64,000 nt of DNA from Streptomyces noursei (GTDB lineage: Bacteria; Actinomycetota; Actinomycetes; Streptomycetales; Streptomycetaceae): assembly GCF_001646665.1 (NCBI RefSeq), contig NZ_LWBU01000384.1:181091-245090 (forward strand). Reading direction: 5' to 3'. The position numbers were made by a program, and so were the translations under genes. Positions 1-8,916 of the stretch are shown here, in pieces (position 1 is the first letter of the stretch; every line of letters starts with the position of its first letter). The notes beneath the pieces are model-generated. The model was given only the letters and a program-made list of their open reading frames with translations. It was not told the origin of the DNA and ran no database searches.

Positions 1-2
1 CG

Positions 3-1175
3 GTGCTGGCCGGCGGCCGCTACCGGATCGAGGCGAAGCTCGGCAGCGGCGGCATGGCCGATGTCTTCCGGGCCTACGACACGAAGCTGGCCCGGATGGT
101 CGCTCTCAAGGCGATGAAGACCGGTCTGTCGTCCGACGGCGGATATCCGGCCCGGTTCCGACGCGAGGCGCAGGCCATGGCCGCCATCAGCCATCCGCAT
201 GTGGTGGCGGTCCACGACATGGGGGACGAGCCCGTCCCGTACATCGTGATGGAGCTCGTCGACGGTTCCAGCCTCGCGGATCTGCTGCGCGCAGGGCATC
301 CCCTGCCGGTTGCGCAGGCCCTGCATCTCGCATCACACGTGCTGGCCGGGCTCGCAGTGGCCCACGCGCACGGACTGGTGCACCGTGACATCAAGCCGGG
401 CAACGTGCTGCTGGCGGCGGACGGGACGGCGAAGGTGGCGGACTTCGGCATCGCCCGGGCCGCAGCGGGGGCCGGTGCCGCCCTCACACGAACCGGCCTG
501 TTGATCGGCACCCCGCACTTCATGTCGCCCGAGCAACTGCTGGGCCGCTCCGACATCGACGGCCGGTCCGATCTCTACTCGGTCGGTGTGATGCTGTTTC
601 AGATGCTCGCCGGACGGCTCCCCTTCGAGGCGGACTCCAGCTACGCGCTCGTATACCAGCACCTCAACGCTCCGCCGCCCACCCTTGCCTCCCTGGGCAT
701 CGCGGCAGGCCCGGCGGTGGAGGCCGTACTGGCCCGCGCCCTGGCCAAAGAGCCCGCCCACCGCTATCCGGACGCGGAGTCGATGCGCGCGGCACTGCAC
801 CAGCCCGCCCCCACGGCCCGGACGCGGCAGGCCCCCTACGTACCGCCGCGACCGTCTCAGCCCCCACCGACCGCCGCCCCCCGCGACCGGGTGTCACGCG
901 CCCGCCGGCTATTCATCGCCCAGGTCGCCTGCCTGCTCGCGTGGCTGCTGGGAGCTCAGACCGAGACGACCTGGCTGGGGGTCGGGGCCCTCGCGGCGCC
1001 CATCGTCGCACTGCCGGGGCTGTGGGTGTCATGCTCGGCGGCGCTCCGGCATCGCAGGCCATGGAGCACGGCCTTCAAGATCAAGGCGACCGTCGCCATG
1101 CTTCTCCACGGAGGAGTGGTGCTCTTGCTCGTGACCGTCATGGTGATTGTGCTGGTGGCTCCGAACGGGCTGTGA
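3..1175 (+). CDS. Membrane-anchored Ser/Thr protein kinase (Hanks type)
   Basis: This is a eukaryotic-like Ser/Thr kinase that should phosphorylate proteins at the inner face of the membrane. The glycine loop GSGGM lies at residues 14-18, the ATP-binding Lys is about residue 36, the catalytic loop HRDIKPGN begins at 127, DFG starts at 147, and GTPHFMSPEQ follows. A proline-rich linker (about 265-300) leads to about three hydrophobic segments at the C-terminus rather than PASTA repeats, so the sensor part is a short membrane module. The GTG at base 3 is the first in-frame start, but it lies at the window edge, so a few N-terminal residues may be missing. The substrate is not evident from the sequence. 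Confidence 0.93.
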   Translation: MLAGGRYRIEAKLGSGGMADVFRAYDTKLARMVALKAMKTGLSSDGGYPARFRREAQAMAAISHPHVVAVHDMGDEPVPYIVMELVDGSSLADLLRAGHPLPVAQALHLASHVLAGLAVAHAHGLVHRDIKPGNVLLAADGTAKVADFGIARAAAGAGAALTRTGLLIGTPHFMSPEQLLGRSDIDGRSDLYSVGVMLFQMLAGRLPFEADSSYALVYQHLNAPPPTLASLGIAAGPAVEAVLARALAKEPAHRYPDAESMRAALHQPAPTARTRQAPYVPPRPSQPPPTAAPRDRVSRARRLFIAQVACLLAWLLGAQTETTWLGVGALAAPIVALPGLWVSCSAALRHRRPWSTAFKIKATVAMLLHGGVVLLLVTVMVIVLVAPNGL

Positions 1176-1543
1176 CCGCCACGGTCCACCCACCACACGC
1201 GGCGAGCCCGGCGGTTCGGGTGGTCAACCCGCGCCATCGCGCGGGGCGGCTGATGCACCTGCTCCGCATGATCCGGCAGCGTGCCGGTGGGCCCGGACGG
1301 TCGAGTCCATGGACGAAGATGAAGTCGATGGACACCGTCCAGTCGCGATCGTCGTCGATTTCCGCCGCTCCCACGCCCGCGGCGAGGATGCTCTTCCAGG
1401 CACCGTCCACGGCCCACTGCGGTCCCACGTCGCATCCGGTGACCACCATGGCCGCCGAGGTGGACCGACGGGCCGAGTCGGTGCCGTCGCGTTACGTGAC
1501 GCGCGGCGCGTGAGGGCGACTCGCGGCGGGGCGACACCCGGGG
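1176..1543. other. Intergenic region with a decayed-looking minus-strand frame
   Basis: This stretch lies between the convergent ends of the kinase gene and the GbsR-type regulator gene. It holds no intact recognised gene. It does contain a minus-strand segment with coding-like third positions, entered separately. No clear intrinsic terminator was seen. Confidence 0.5.
1300..1449 (-). pseudogene. Possible gene remnant, family unknown
   Basis: A minus-strand frame opening at ATG 1449 reads as protein-like sequence, including WAVDGAWKSILAAGV and DWTVSIDFIFVHG, with mostly G or C in third codon positions. A TAA lies about 45 bases upstream in frame. After about 50 residues the composition turns to arginine/proline-rich sequence typical of a wrong frame. 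This fits the C-terminal remnant of a lost gene or a very small real gene. I do not recognise the family. Confidence 0.3.
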
Positions 1544-2344
1544 TCAGGATTCGTCGTCCGGCCGCTGCCGCGCGGCCGCGTCCCCGGGGTGTGCGGGGGG
1601 TGGTGCGGGGGCGCCGCTCTCCGCGGGGGCTGCGGGTTTCGTGTGGAGGATGGCGCGGGCCTGTTCAGCGGCCCGGGCGATGCTTTCGGAGACGAAGTCC
1701 AGGAAGCGCGCCACGTTCTCGAGGCGGGTGGCGGCGGGGGTGCCCGGGCCGAGGACGCCGACGCCCTGGCGGGCGATCTCGACGATCTGGGCGGTGGACC
1801 GGGCGCTGGCCATCATCGACCGGTACCAGATGTCGTCGTCGACGACGTACCGTTCCCGGCGGCGCTCGTCGCGTTCCCGGCGGACGAGGCCCTGGCTGTC
1901 GAGGAACGCGATCGCCTTCGAGATGGACGCCGGGCTGACCTGGAGGCGCTGGACCAGCTCGGAGGCGGTGAGGCTGCCGCTGTCGGTCAGGGTGAGGCAG
2001 GCCATCACCCGGGACATCATCTTGGGCATGCCCGACGCCATCATCACGGTGGTGAGCACCTCCTCGTACTCGCGCACGGCCTCCGCGTCACGCCCGTGGA
2101 CCTGCGGGGGCGCCCCCGTGAGACCGCGGGACGCCACCTGCCTGCGCCGCCGGGCGCGACGCTCCGTGGCGCGGTGGGCCAGGTCGGCGCGGTAGGCGGT
2201 GGGGCCACCGTTCCGCATCACTTCACGCGTGATCGTCGAGGTAGGGCGGTCGAGGCGCCTGGCGATCTCCGCGTAGGCGAGGCCGTCGGCCAGTCCCAGC
2301 GCGATCTGCTGCCGTTCCTGCTGGGTGAGTCTGCCTCCCGGCAC
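1544..2344 (-). CDS. GbsR/MarR-type regulator with IS30-like N-terminal HTH
   Basis: This is a DNA-binding regulator of 266 residues. The N-terminus (GRLTQQERQQIALGL, then YAEIARRLDRPTSTITREV) is an HTH_38 helix-turn-helix of the kind found in IS30 transposases. The centre carries a MarR/GbsR winged helix (LTASELVQRLQVSPASISKAI, then GLVRRERD). No transposase catalytic domain follows, so it is not a mobile element. I chose GTG 2344 because GAGGAGG lies at good spacing before it; an upstream GTG at 2368 would add eight residues. It diverges from the DUF4097 gene, and the shared intergenic region has repeated TTGC/GCAA elements, so it probably controls itself and its neighbour. Confidence 0.88.
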   Translation of the reverse strand: MPGGRLTQQERQQIALGLADGLAYAEIARRLDRPTSTITREVMRNGGPTAYRADLAHRATERRARRRRQVASRGLTGAPPQVHGRDAEAVREYEEVLTTVMMASGMPKMMSRVMACLTLTDSGSLTASELVQRLQVSPASISKAIAFLDSQGLVRRERDERRRERYVVDDDIWYRSMMASARSTAQIVEIARQGVGVLGPGTPAATRLENVARFLDFVSESIARAAEQARAILHTKPAAPAESGAPAPPPAHPGDAAARQRPDDES

Positions 2345-2397
2345 CGTGTCCTCCTCGATGATCCGCACGTCCGCGCAGCATAGCTTTCACCCTCAGG

Positions 2398-2531
2398 TCA
2401 TTGCAATCAAATTCGAGAGGAGCATTGCGTTACCTCCAAGGCCAATGCAACGAAATCAGGCGGTTGAGCTGCTCTTTTGTTGATTATACGCAACGAGAAT
2501 GTTGCCGACTTGCCGAACGCAACGTAGCGTT
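2398..2531. promoter_or_regulatory. Putative operator cluster between divergent genes
   Basis: The region is unusually AT-rich for this genome and contains repeated TTGC/GCAA elements. TTGCAA is at 2401-2406, CATTG at 2423 is mirrored by CAATG at 2443, and there are two inverted repeats with 5-base arms and 6-base spacers: GCAAC..GTTGC (2490-2505) and AACGC..GCGTT (2516-2531). The position between the GbsR-type gene and the DUF4097 gene suggests that the regulator binds here. This is inference from symmetry only. Confidence 0.55.
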
Positions 2532-2567
2532 TCTGTCATCGGAAACGACATGCCACAGGAGCTCACC

Positions 2568-3239
2568 ATGCAGAAGTTCGCCACCCCCGCCCCGGTCTCC
2601 GCCGTCCTGGACATCCCGGCCGGGCACATCCGCCTCATCGCCGCCGACCGCGCCGACACCGTCGTGGAGGTCCTGCCGGCCGACCCCGCCAAGGACCGCG
2701 ACGTCAGGGCCGCCGAGCGGACCACGGTCACCCTCGCCGACGGCGTCCTGCGCATCGACGGCGCGCCGGCGAAGAACCCGGTCCTCGGCACCTCGGGATC
2801 CGTGGAGATCACCGTCCAGCTGCCCGCCGGCTCCCACGTCGAGGCCACGGCGGCCGCCGCCGACATCCGCGGCGTCGGCCGGCTCGGCGACGTCACCGTC
2901 GAATGCGCCCAGGGGCCGCTCAAGCTCGACGAGACCGCGAGCGCCCGCCTCACCCTCATGGCCGGCGACATCACGGTCGGCCGCCTCGGCGGCCCCGCCG
3001 AGATCCGCACCCAGAAGGGCGACCTCCGGGTCGGCGAAGCCGTCCGCGGCACGGTCGCCCTGCGCACCGAATCCGGTGACATCACCCTCACCGCCGCCTC
3101 CGGCACCTCCGCGTCCCTCGACGCCTCCACCGGATACGGCCGCATCCACAACGCCCTCAGGAACAGCGAGGGCCCCCACGCCGATCTGGAGGTCCGGGCC
3201 ACCACCGCCTACGGCGACATCACCGCCCGCAGCCTCTGA
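2568..3239 (+). CDS. DUF4097 beta-strand repeat protein
   Basis: This 223-residue protein has the repeating short beta-strand pattern of DUF4097 (putative adhesin-like) proteins, for example SVEITVQLPAGSHVEA, GDITVGRLGG, GDLRVGEA and SGDITLTAASG. There is no signal peptide or membrane segment, so it looks cytoplasmic. ATG 2568 is preceded by CAGGAG at proper spacing, which favours it over the more upstream GTG/TTG options in the same frame. Its function is unknown. In actinobacteria such genes commonly sit beside a GbsR/MarR-like regulator, as here. Confidence 0.85.
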   Translation: MQKFATPAPVSAVLDIPAGHIRLIAADRADTVVEVLPADPAKDRDVRAAERTTVTLADGVLRIDGAPAKNPVLGTSGSVEITVQLPAGSHVEATAAAADIRGVGRLGDVTVECAQGPLKLDETASARLTLMAGDITVGRLGGPAEIRTQKGDLRVGEAVRGTVALRTESGDITLTAASGTSASLDASTGYGRIHNALRNSEGPHADLEVRATTAYGDITARSL

Positions 3240-3339
3240 AGCCCCTGCGTACGGGCGCGCGGCGCGCACGGACGTGGCCGGGCTGCGATGCTGGGCGCAG
3301 GAGCGTTGCCGGAGCCGGACGGACGGTGGTGATGGCGCC

Positions 3340-6015
3340 ATGGCCGGAATCGAGAAGAACGGTACGAGTCCGGCCTGGCCGCCAGCCGATCCCCAGGGAG
3401 AGCCGTTCCTGCAGACCCGGTTCGCGACACCGACGCTGCCGGTGACGTTCCTGCCGCGGAATCGCCTGATCAGGCACCTCGACCAGGCGATGGGGACATC
3501 GCTGACCATGGTCAACGGTGCCGCCGGCGCGGGCAAGACCCTGCTCGTCGCCCACTGGGTCGCCGGCCGGGACGAACCGGTCGCCTGGCTCACGACCGAC
3601 GCGGCGGATCCGGGGCCCGGCATGCTGTGGGCCTACCTGCTCCAGGCGCTGCGGCTCTCGGGGATCGAGCTGCCCGCGCAGATCGGCTGCCCCACGGAGG
3701 CCGGTCGTGTGGACCACGGGCTGCTGGTGCGTCTGGCCTCCTTCCTGAGCACGCGCGACCGGCCGGTGATCGTGGTGCTGGACGAGTTCGACCGGGTGAC
3801 GGACCCCGAGTTCGCGCGCCACCTGGAATTCGTCCTGCACCACGCGGGGCGGGGCATGCGGCTCGTCCTGGTCACCCGTACCGAACCGCTCCTCCCGCTG
3901 CACCGCTACCGGGCGGCCGGCGACCTGACCGAGATCCGGGGCGCGGAGCTGGCCTTCACCCCCGACGAGGCCTCCGCGCTGCTGGAGACGCACGGGCTCA
4001 GCCTCCCCGCGGAGGCCGTACGTTCCCTGCTGCGGCGCACCGGGGGGTGGGCGGCCGGCCTGCGGCTGAGCGCCCTGGCGGCCGGCGAGAGCCCCGCGCC
4101 GGAGAGGTACGTGAAGGAGTTCGAGGCGGACCGGACCACCGTCGCGGACTTCCTTCTGGCCGAGGTGCTCGAACGGCAGTCGCCCGAGAAGCAGGACCTC
4201 CTGCTGAAGGTCAGCGTTCTGGAGCGGTTCCGTCCGCCGCTGGTGGACGCGCTGACCGGACGGGCCGATGCGGAGGCCATCCTGCGGGAGCTCCACCGCG
4301 AGAACGCGTTCGTCGAGCACCTCGGCCACGCCTGGTACCGCCTCCACCCGCTGTTCGCCGAGATCCTCCGCGCCCACCTGCGCCTGCGGAGCCCCGGTTG
4401 CGAGCCCGAGCTGCACCGGAGGGCGGCGCACTGGCTGCGGCGCGGCGGGCCGCTGGAGGAGACCCTGGCGCACGGGGCGGCGGCGGGCGACTGGGCGTTC
4501 ACCGCCGGCGCCCTGGTGGACGACCTCGCCATCGGCCAGCTGTTCACCGGGCTTCGCTCCGCCGACCTCACGGAGCTGTTCTCCCGCATGGGGCCGGAGG
4601 CCGCCGGCCCCGCGCCCGAACTCGTCCGGGCGGCGCGCGACCTGACGCGGTCCGACGTCGACCGGGGCCTGACCCATGTGCGCCGCGCCGAGGAGGGCCT
4701 GCGCGGGGACGGGCCCGACGGGGCGGCGGCCCGGCTGAGCTGCGCCCTGCTGGAAGCCCTCGCGGCGCGGCTCGCCGGTGCGCCGGGAAGGGCCGACGCG
4801 GCGGCGGAGGCCGCCCGGAGCGTACGCGAAGAGGTCCCCGCGCACCTCCTGGACAAGCATCCGGAACTGACCGCCCTCCTGCTCGCCCATGTGGGATCGA
4901 CGCGGCTGTGGGCGGGGCGCTTCGACGACGCGCAGGCCGCGCTGTCCCAGGTGGCCACCACCGCCGGCGGCCCCTCGACGGCCCTGCCGCTCCAGGACGC
5001 GCTGGGCGGCCTGGCGCTGATCGACTACCTGAACGGGCGGCTCGCCAGGGCCGAGCGCAAGGCGCTGACGGCCGTCTCGGCGGCGGAGCGGTGCAGCGAG
5101 GAGCCGACGGCCGGTTCGGGCGTCGGGCGGCTGGTCCTCGCCGGCGTCGCCGTCGAGCGCAACGAGCTGGACAGGGCCCAGCGCCTCCTGGACGCGCCGG
5201 CCGGGGCGCCCCACGGGACCCGGGACCCCGTGGCACGGGCGGCCCGCGCCCTCGTCACCGCGCGTCTGCTGCTGGCCCGCGGGGAGCCGCGCACCGCGCT
5301 GCGTGCGGTGGAACCGGCGATCACGACCGATGTGGCCTCGCCCTGGGCGGACGGGTGCACCGCACTGGTCGCCTCGGCCGCCCACCTGGCGGAGGGCAGA
5401 CCGGAGGCGGCCGCCAGGCTGCTGGGCACCGTGCCCGAGGACGAGCCGGCGTGCGCCGTGGAGGTCGCCCGGGCCCGGCTGGCGATCGGCGAGTCCGTCG
5501 CGGTGGAGGACCTGCTCGCCGCCCTGCCGCCCCGGGGCCGCGCCGGGCCCGGCCCCGCACTGACAGTCCGGGCCCTGCTGGTGCGGGCGCAGGCGGCGCA
5601 CCTGGCGGAGGATTACGGGGCGGCGCGCCGGCTGGTCGCCCAGGCCCTTCAGGAGGCGCGCCGCGAACGGGTGCGGCGCCCCTTCTTCGAGGCCGGACCG
5701 TGGCTGCGGCCGCTCCTGGGCTCGGCGCCCCTGCGCGGTCTGGCCGAGGGGTGGCTCGCCCCCCGCCCCGCGACGCCCGGGGCACCGGCCCGGCCGGAGG
5801 AGGAGGGTCCGCCGCCGGTCCTGGAGGAGCTCAGTACACGGGAGCTCGACGTGCTGCGGCGGCTGGCGCAGATGATGTCGACCGAGGACATCGCCGCCGA
5901 CCTCCAGGTGTCGGCGAACACCGTCAAGACGCATCTCAAGAGCGTCTACCGCAAGCTGGCGGTCAACCGGCGCAATGACGCGGTACGCCGCGCCCGCGAG
6001 CACCGGCTGCTGTGA
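3340..6015 (+). CDS. Large ATP-binding LuxR regulator (LAL/MalT type)
   Basis: This is an 891-residue STAND-type transcriptional activator. An N-terminal NTPase has Walker A GAAGAGKT (Lys about 66) and Walker B VIVVLDEFDRV. A long alpha-helical TPR-like middle follows, and a C-terminal LuxR helix-turn-helix starts near LSTRELDVLRRLAQMM and continues through VSANTVKTHLKSVYRKL. Ligand binding by the helical middle with ATP-driven activation is the family model. ATG 3340 is the first ATG after the DUF4097 stop and has only a weak ribosome site. The open frame continues upstream without a stop, but that part is the shadow of the DUF4097 gene. The target genes are not evident. Confidence 0.92.
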   Translation: MAGIEKNGTSPAWPPADPQGEPFLQTRFATPTLPVTFLPRNRLIRHLDQAMGTSLTMVNGAAGAGKTLLVAHWVAGRDEPVAWLTTDAADPGPGMLWAYLLQALRLSGIELPAQIGCPTEAGRVDHGLLVRLASFLSTRDRPVIVVLDEFDRVTDPEFARHLEFVLHHAGRGMRLVLVTRTEPLLPLHRYRAAGDLTEIRGAELAFTPDEASALLETHGLSLPAEAVRSLLRRTGGWAAGLRLSALAAGESPAPERYVKEFEADRTTVADFLLAEVLERQSPEKQDLLLKVSVLERFRPPLVDALTGRADAEAILRELHRENAFVEHLGHAWYRLHPLFAEILRAHLRLRSPGCEPELHRRAAHWLRRGGPLEETLAHGAAAGDWAFTAGALVDDLAIGQLFTGLRSADLTELFSRMGPEAAGPAPELVRAARDLTRSDVDRGLTHVRRAEEGLRGDGPDGAAARLSCALLEALAARLAGAPGRADAAAEAARSVREEVPAHLLDKHPELTALLLAHVGSTRLWAGRFDDAQAALSQVATTAGGPSTALPLQDALGGLALIDYLNGRLARAERKALTAVSAAERCSEEPTAGSGVGRLVLAGVAVERNELDRAQRLLDAPAGAPHGTRDPVARAARALVTARLLLARGEPRTALRAVEPAITTDVASPWADGCTALVASAAHLAEGRPEAAARLLGTVPEDEPACAVEVARARLAIGESVAVEDLLAALPPRGRAGPGPALTVRALLVRAQAAHLAEDYGAARRLVAQALQEARRERVRRPFFEAGPWLRPLLGSAPLRGLAEGWLAPRPATPGAPARPEEEGPPPVLEELSTRELDVLRRLAQMMSTEDIAADLQVSANTVKTHLKSVYRKLAVNRRNDAVRRAREHRLL

Positions 6016-6226
6016 CGGGCCGCTTCCCCCTATGCCGACATGCAGACCTGCCGACATGCCGACCTGCGCCGAAGTTCCGGCGTGCCTGCCGGGCCGCGTC
6101 GGCGCGGCCCGCCCGGCCCGGCCACGCGGTCACCTCTGCGGGGTGAGGCCGCAGGGGGCCACGGGACGGAGGATCGAGTGGTACGCCGAACCCGCCTGTC
6201 CCGGGGCCGCCAGCGGGGAGCAGCTG

Positions 6227-6424
6227 ATGCGCTACGAGATCCGCGTCGAAGGACACATGTCGGAACCGCTGACGAAGGCGTTTCCGGAGCTGGAACACGT
6301 GACGATGTCCGGCCAGACCGTACTGTTCGGACCGGTCGTCGACGAGGCGCAGCTGTACGGCCTGCTGGCCCGCTGCCAGTCGCTCGGGCTCACCGTCATG
6401 GAGATGCGCCGGCTTCCCGAGTGA
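6227..6424 (+). CDS. Small conserved hypothetical protein
   Basis: This 65-residue protein starts MRYEIRVEGHMSEPL and ends VMEMRRLPE. The alternating polar and hydrophobic pattern suggests a compact alpha/beta fold of the ferredoxin-like or ACT-like size class, with no signal peptide or membrane segment. GGGGAG precedes ATG 6227. Similar small proteins seem common in streptomycetes, but I know no function. It is followed by a strong hairpin shared with the convergent DUF2252 gene. Confidence 0.75.
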   Translation: MRYEIRVEGHMSEPLTKAFPELEHVTMSGQTVLFGPVVDEAQLYGLLARCQSLGLTVMEMRRLPE

Positions 6425-6543
6425 GCGGCGCCCCAGCGGCACCCACTGTGCCCCCGTGCCGCGCCGCCGTACGGCGCCGTACCGCGCCGTCCCCGTCGTC
6501 CGCGTCGTACCGTGCCGTCCGCGCCGTACCACCCCGCTCGCAC

Positions 6544-6589
6544 CCGCGCCGTACCGCATCCGCTTCGCAGCGGGCGCGGTACGGCGCGG
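6544..6589. terminator. Bidirectional hairpin terminator
   Basis: Arms CCGCGCCGTACCGC (6544-6557) and GCGGTACGGCGCGG (6576-6589) pair perfectly over 14 bp with an 18-base loop. The hairpin sits between the convergent small gene ending at 6424 and the DUF2252 gene ending at 6608. No U-tract follows, as is usual in streptomycetes. The flanking 6455-6545 is packed with partial copies of the same GCCGTAC core. Confidence 0.65.
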
Positions 6590-6607
6590 ACGCGGGACGA
6601 CTTCGCG

Positions 6608-8017
6608 TCAGTCGGGGAACTCGGCGTGGATCCTGCCCGAACGGGCCGCGGCGCCCAGCGCCTCGAAGTCCCGTTCGTTCCGGTCGGCGTAGGCCTGGGC
6701 GAACTCGGCGAGTGCCCGGTCGAACCGGTCGCTGCCGCCCAGGTAGGCGCCGATGGCCACGGGGTCGCCGGACCGGGCGTGGGCGCGGGCCAGGCCGGCG
6801 CCGCACAGCTGGGCGAAGAGGCGCAGCATGGCGGGGTCCATGGTGTCCGGCCGGGCGATGCCCTTCCAGTCCCGCAGCTGGCGGACGTAGAAGTCCCGCC
6901 CGCGGCCGTCGAGGCCGACGACGTGCGTCCAGCCCAGGAAGATGTCGCTGGTGGTCTGCATGAGGCGCTGCCCCGCCACCACCCGGCGGCCCTCGTTGTC
7001 GTAGTGCTCGGCGTCCGTGTGCTCGGCGAGCACGGACCGCTGGGCCTCCTTGGCCTGGAGCAGCAGGGGGTCGTCGTCGTTCCTGCCGAGCAGGAGCAGG
7101 ATCCAGCAGCGCGTTCCGACGCTGCCGACGCCCACCACCTTCCTGGCCACGTCGACCAGGTGGTACTGGCGCAGGAGGTGGCGGCGCTCCGAGGAGAGGC
7201 TTTCCTCGTACCGGTCCAGCAGGGCCCCGAGCCGGCGCCGGTCGTCGCCGGTCGGGTCGGTCAGCAGGTCCCGGAGCGGGGTGATGAGAGGCGGGTCGGG
7301 GGTGATGCGCCGGCCTTCCCCGGTGACCCGGGTGAGCTGCGCGAAGGCCTGAAGGTGGGTGCGGGTGCGCGCCTTGGCGGTGGCTTCCGCGGTGCGGCGC
7401 CGGACGTCCTTGCTCATCGACGAGGCGAGCAGCAGCCTCATGCGGTCGGCGTCGTCCTGCGCGTACCAGACGTCCAGGGCACGCATCCCGGCGAACTTGC
7501 GGATCCTTTCCCGGTACGCCTGGACGCACGCCCGCACGGCGGCGTTCTGCTCCTTGACCGAGAAGCCGTCGGCCCGGGCGGCGATGGCGAAGCTGGCCGC
7601 CAGCCGCTTCACGTCCCATTCGAACGGTCCGGGCAGGGTCTCGTCGAAGTCGTTGATGTCGAAGACCAGCCGGCGCTCGGGTGACGCCAGCAGCCGGAAG
7701 TTGAGCAGATGGGCGTCTCCGCAGAGCTGGACCGTCAGCCCGGTGTGCGGCAGGGGGCCGAGGTCGGCCGCCATGATCGCCGCCGCGCCGCGGTAGAACC
7801 GGAACGGGGACTCGAGCATGCGCCCGTAGCGGATGGGCACCAGCTCGGGCAGGCGTGAGGCGGACTGCCGCTCGACCACTGCCACGGGGTCGACCCGTTC
7901 CGCGTCCCTCTCGAACCGGCCGTGCGAGGAGCGCGTGGCACGGGAGCGTACGCTCCTGCCGTGCGCCGCCCTCTCGGACGGTGTCGGCGGGACCGTCATC
8001 ATGTGTGGCAGGGCCAT
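6608..8017 (-). CDS. DUF2252 family protein
   Basis: This 469-residue protein belongs to DUF2252. Typical motifs are RYGRMLESPFRFYRGAA, LCGDAHLLNF, FDINDFDETLPGPFEWDVKRLA and GVGSVGTRCWILLL. The GDxHLxNF and DxNDFD motifs resemble phosphotransferase or kinase-fold active sites, so a role in phosphorylating a small molecule is conceivable but undemonstrated. The start is secure because AGGAGGTG lies just before ATG 8017. It lies 57 bases downstream of the K+ channel gene on the same strand, so the two are likely co-transcribed. Confidence 0.9.
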   Translation of the reverse strand: MALPHMMTVPPTPSERAAHGRSVRSRATRSSHGRFERDAERVDPVAVVERQSASRLPELVPIRYGRMLESPFRFYRGAAAIMAADLGPLPHTGLTVQLCGDAHLLNFRLLASPERRLVFDINDFDETLPGPFEWDVKRLAASFAIAARADGFSVKEQNAAVRACVQAYRERIRKFAGMRALDVWYAQDDADRMRLLLASSMSKDVRRRTAEATAKARTRTHLQAFAQLTRVTGEGRRITPDPPLITPLRDLLTDPTGDDRRRLGALLDRYEESLSSERRHLLRQYHLVDVARKVVGVGSVGTRCWILLLLGRNDDDPLLLQAKEAQRSVLAEHTDAEHYDNEGRRVVAGQRLMQTTSDIFLGWTHVVGLDGRGRDFYVRQLRDWKGIARPDTMDPAMLRLFAQLCGAGLARAHARSGDPVAIGAYLGGSDRFDRALAEFAQAYADRNERDFEALGAAARSGRIHAEFPD

Positions 8018-8074
8018 GGATCACACCTCCTGATGGGCTGTTCCCGTGACGGTCGGACGCTTCCGTGCCGCGGC

Positions 8075-8698
8075 CTACTCCGGCGGCGGTTCGCGGCCCT
8101 GACGCCGCAGTCCCGCCTGTACCGCGCCGGCGAGGAGTCGTGCCGCGACGCCGACGAGCATCAGCCCGCCGAACATCTGCAGCATCGTCACCACGCGCCC
8201 CGTCTGGGAGTCGGCGGTGATGTCGCCGAACCCGACCGTGGAGAATGTGGTCAGGGTGAAGTACAGGGCGTCCGTCTTGGTCAGCGGTTCGCTGAAGGAT
8301 CCCGGGGAGGAGCGCTCCAGCAGGTAGTAGGCGCTGGCGAAGAGCACCAGGTACAGCGCCAGCGTGGTGGCCAGGGCCTCGACGGCCTTCAGGCGGGGCA
8401 GGGCCGACCGTGTGATGGCCCGCGCCTCCCACACCAGGATCACGACGACCGCGAGCAGCCCGCAGATCAGCAGCGCCGACGCCGCGCCCGTCCTGCCCCC
8501 CTCGAGGGGGATCAGGTAGTAGGCGGCCACGAGGCCCGCGGCGACGCCCACCGCCCGCGCGAGGACGACGCCCGCCGCCCGCCGCCCCCGGTCCGCTCCC
8601 CTGCCGTCCGATCCCCTCCGGTCCGCTGCCCGCCCACCGCCGGGCCCGGCCTCCGGCCCACCGCCCGGCCCGGCTCCGGATGCCGCTGGATCGGTCAT
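8075..8698 (-). CDS. Two-pore-helix type K+ channel protein
   Basis: This is a 207-residue membrane protein. After a Gly/Asp/Arg-rich N-terminal tail (about 45 residues) come two hydrophobic helices, then LALYLVLFASAYYLLE, a pore helix with selectivity filter TVGFGD in YFTLTTFSTVGFGDITAD, and a final helix MLQMFGGLMLVGVAARLL. This is the Ion_trans_2 architecture, probably a tetrameric K+ channel, without a recognisable RCK domain. ATG 8698 follows GAGGGACG. The gene probably forms a unit with DUF2252 downstream. Confidence 0.9.
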   Translation of the reverse strand: MTDPAASGAGPGGGPEAGPGGGRAADRRGSDGRGADRGRRAAGVVLARAVGVAAGLVAAYYLIPLEGGRTGAASALLICGLLAVVVILVWEARAITRSALPRLKAVEALATTLALYLVLFASAYYLLERSSPGSFSEPLTKTDALYFTLTTFSTVGFGDITADSQTGRVVTMLQMFGGLMLVGVAARLLAGAVQAGLRRQGREPPPE

Positions 8699-8916
8699 GG
8701 GCGTCCCTCTTCGTCCGTGGCCCTGTGGGTGGGCGTGTGAGCCTGCGCGGGGCGTACGTCGCCATCGTCCCCCGTACAGCACGTCGGGGGTACGACACGT
8801 CGCCGTACGGCACGTCGCCGTGCGGGCCCGTACAGCGGCGAGCCGGCCGGACTCCCATCTCACCGCACCCGCCGCCCCGGCGGATCACCCGCCGGGTGTG
8901 ACCCCGCTCGTCGCCG
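8699..8916. other. Intergenic patch rich in CACGTCGCCGTACGG-like repeats
   Basis: Between the channel start and the amidotransferase stop, 8760-8830 holds several overlapping copies of CACGTCG and CCGTACGG-type elements in direct and inverted order. They form short hairpins. No gene was found. The patch resembles the GCCGTAC-rich patches at 6455-6600 and 19980-20100. Confidence 0.4.

Noticed and set aside
1544..2344. IS30 transposase
   Set aside because: Only the HTH_38 part is similar. The rest is a GbsR/MarR winged helix, with no DDE domain and no terminal inverted repeats.
2401..6015. A 1204-residue reading of the LuxR-type gene
   Set aside because: The first 313 codons overlap the DUF4097 gene in another frame and read as Arg/Pro/Ser-rich noise. 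ATG 3340 is the sensible start.
3220..6057. A 945-codon open frame on the minus strand
   Set aside because: It is antisense to the LuxR-type regulator, has no recognisable domain and an amino acid composition (Gly, Arg, Pro, Gln-rich) typical of a shadow frame.
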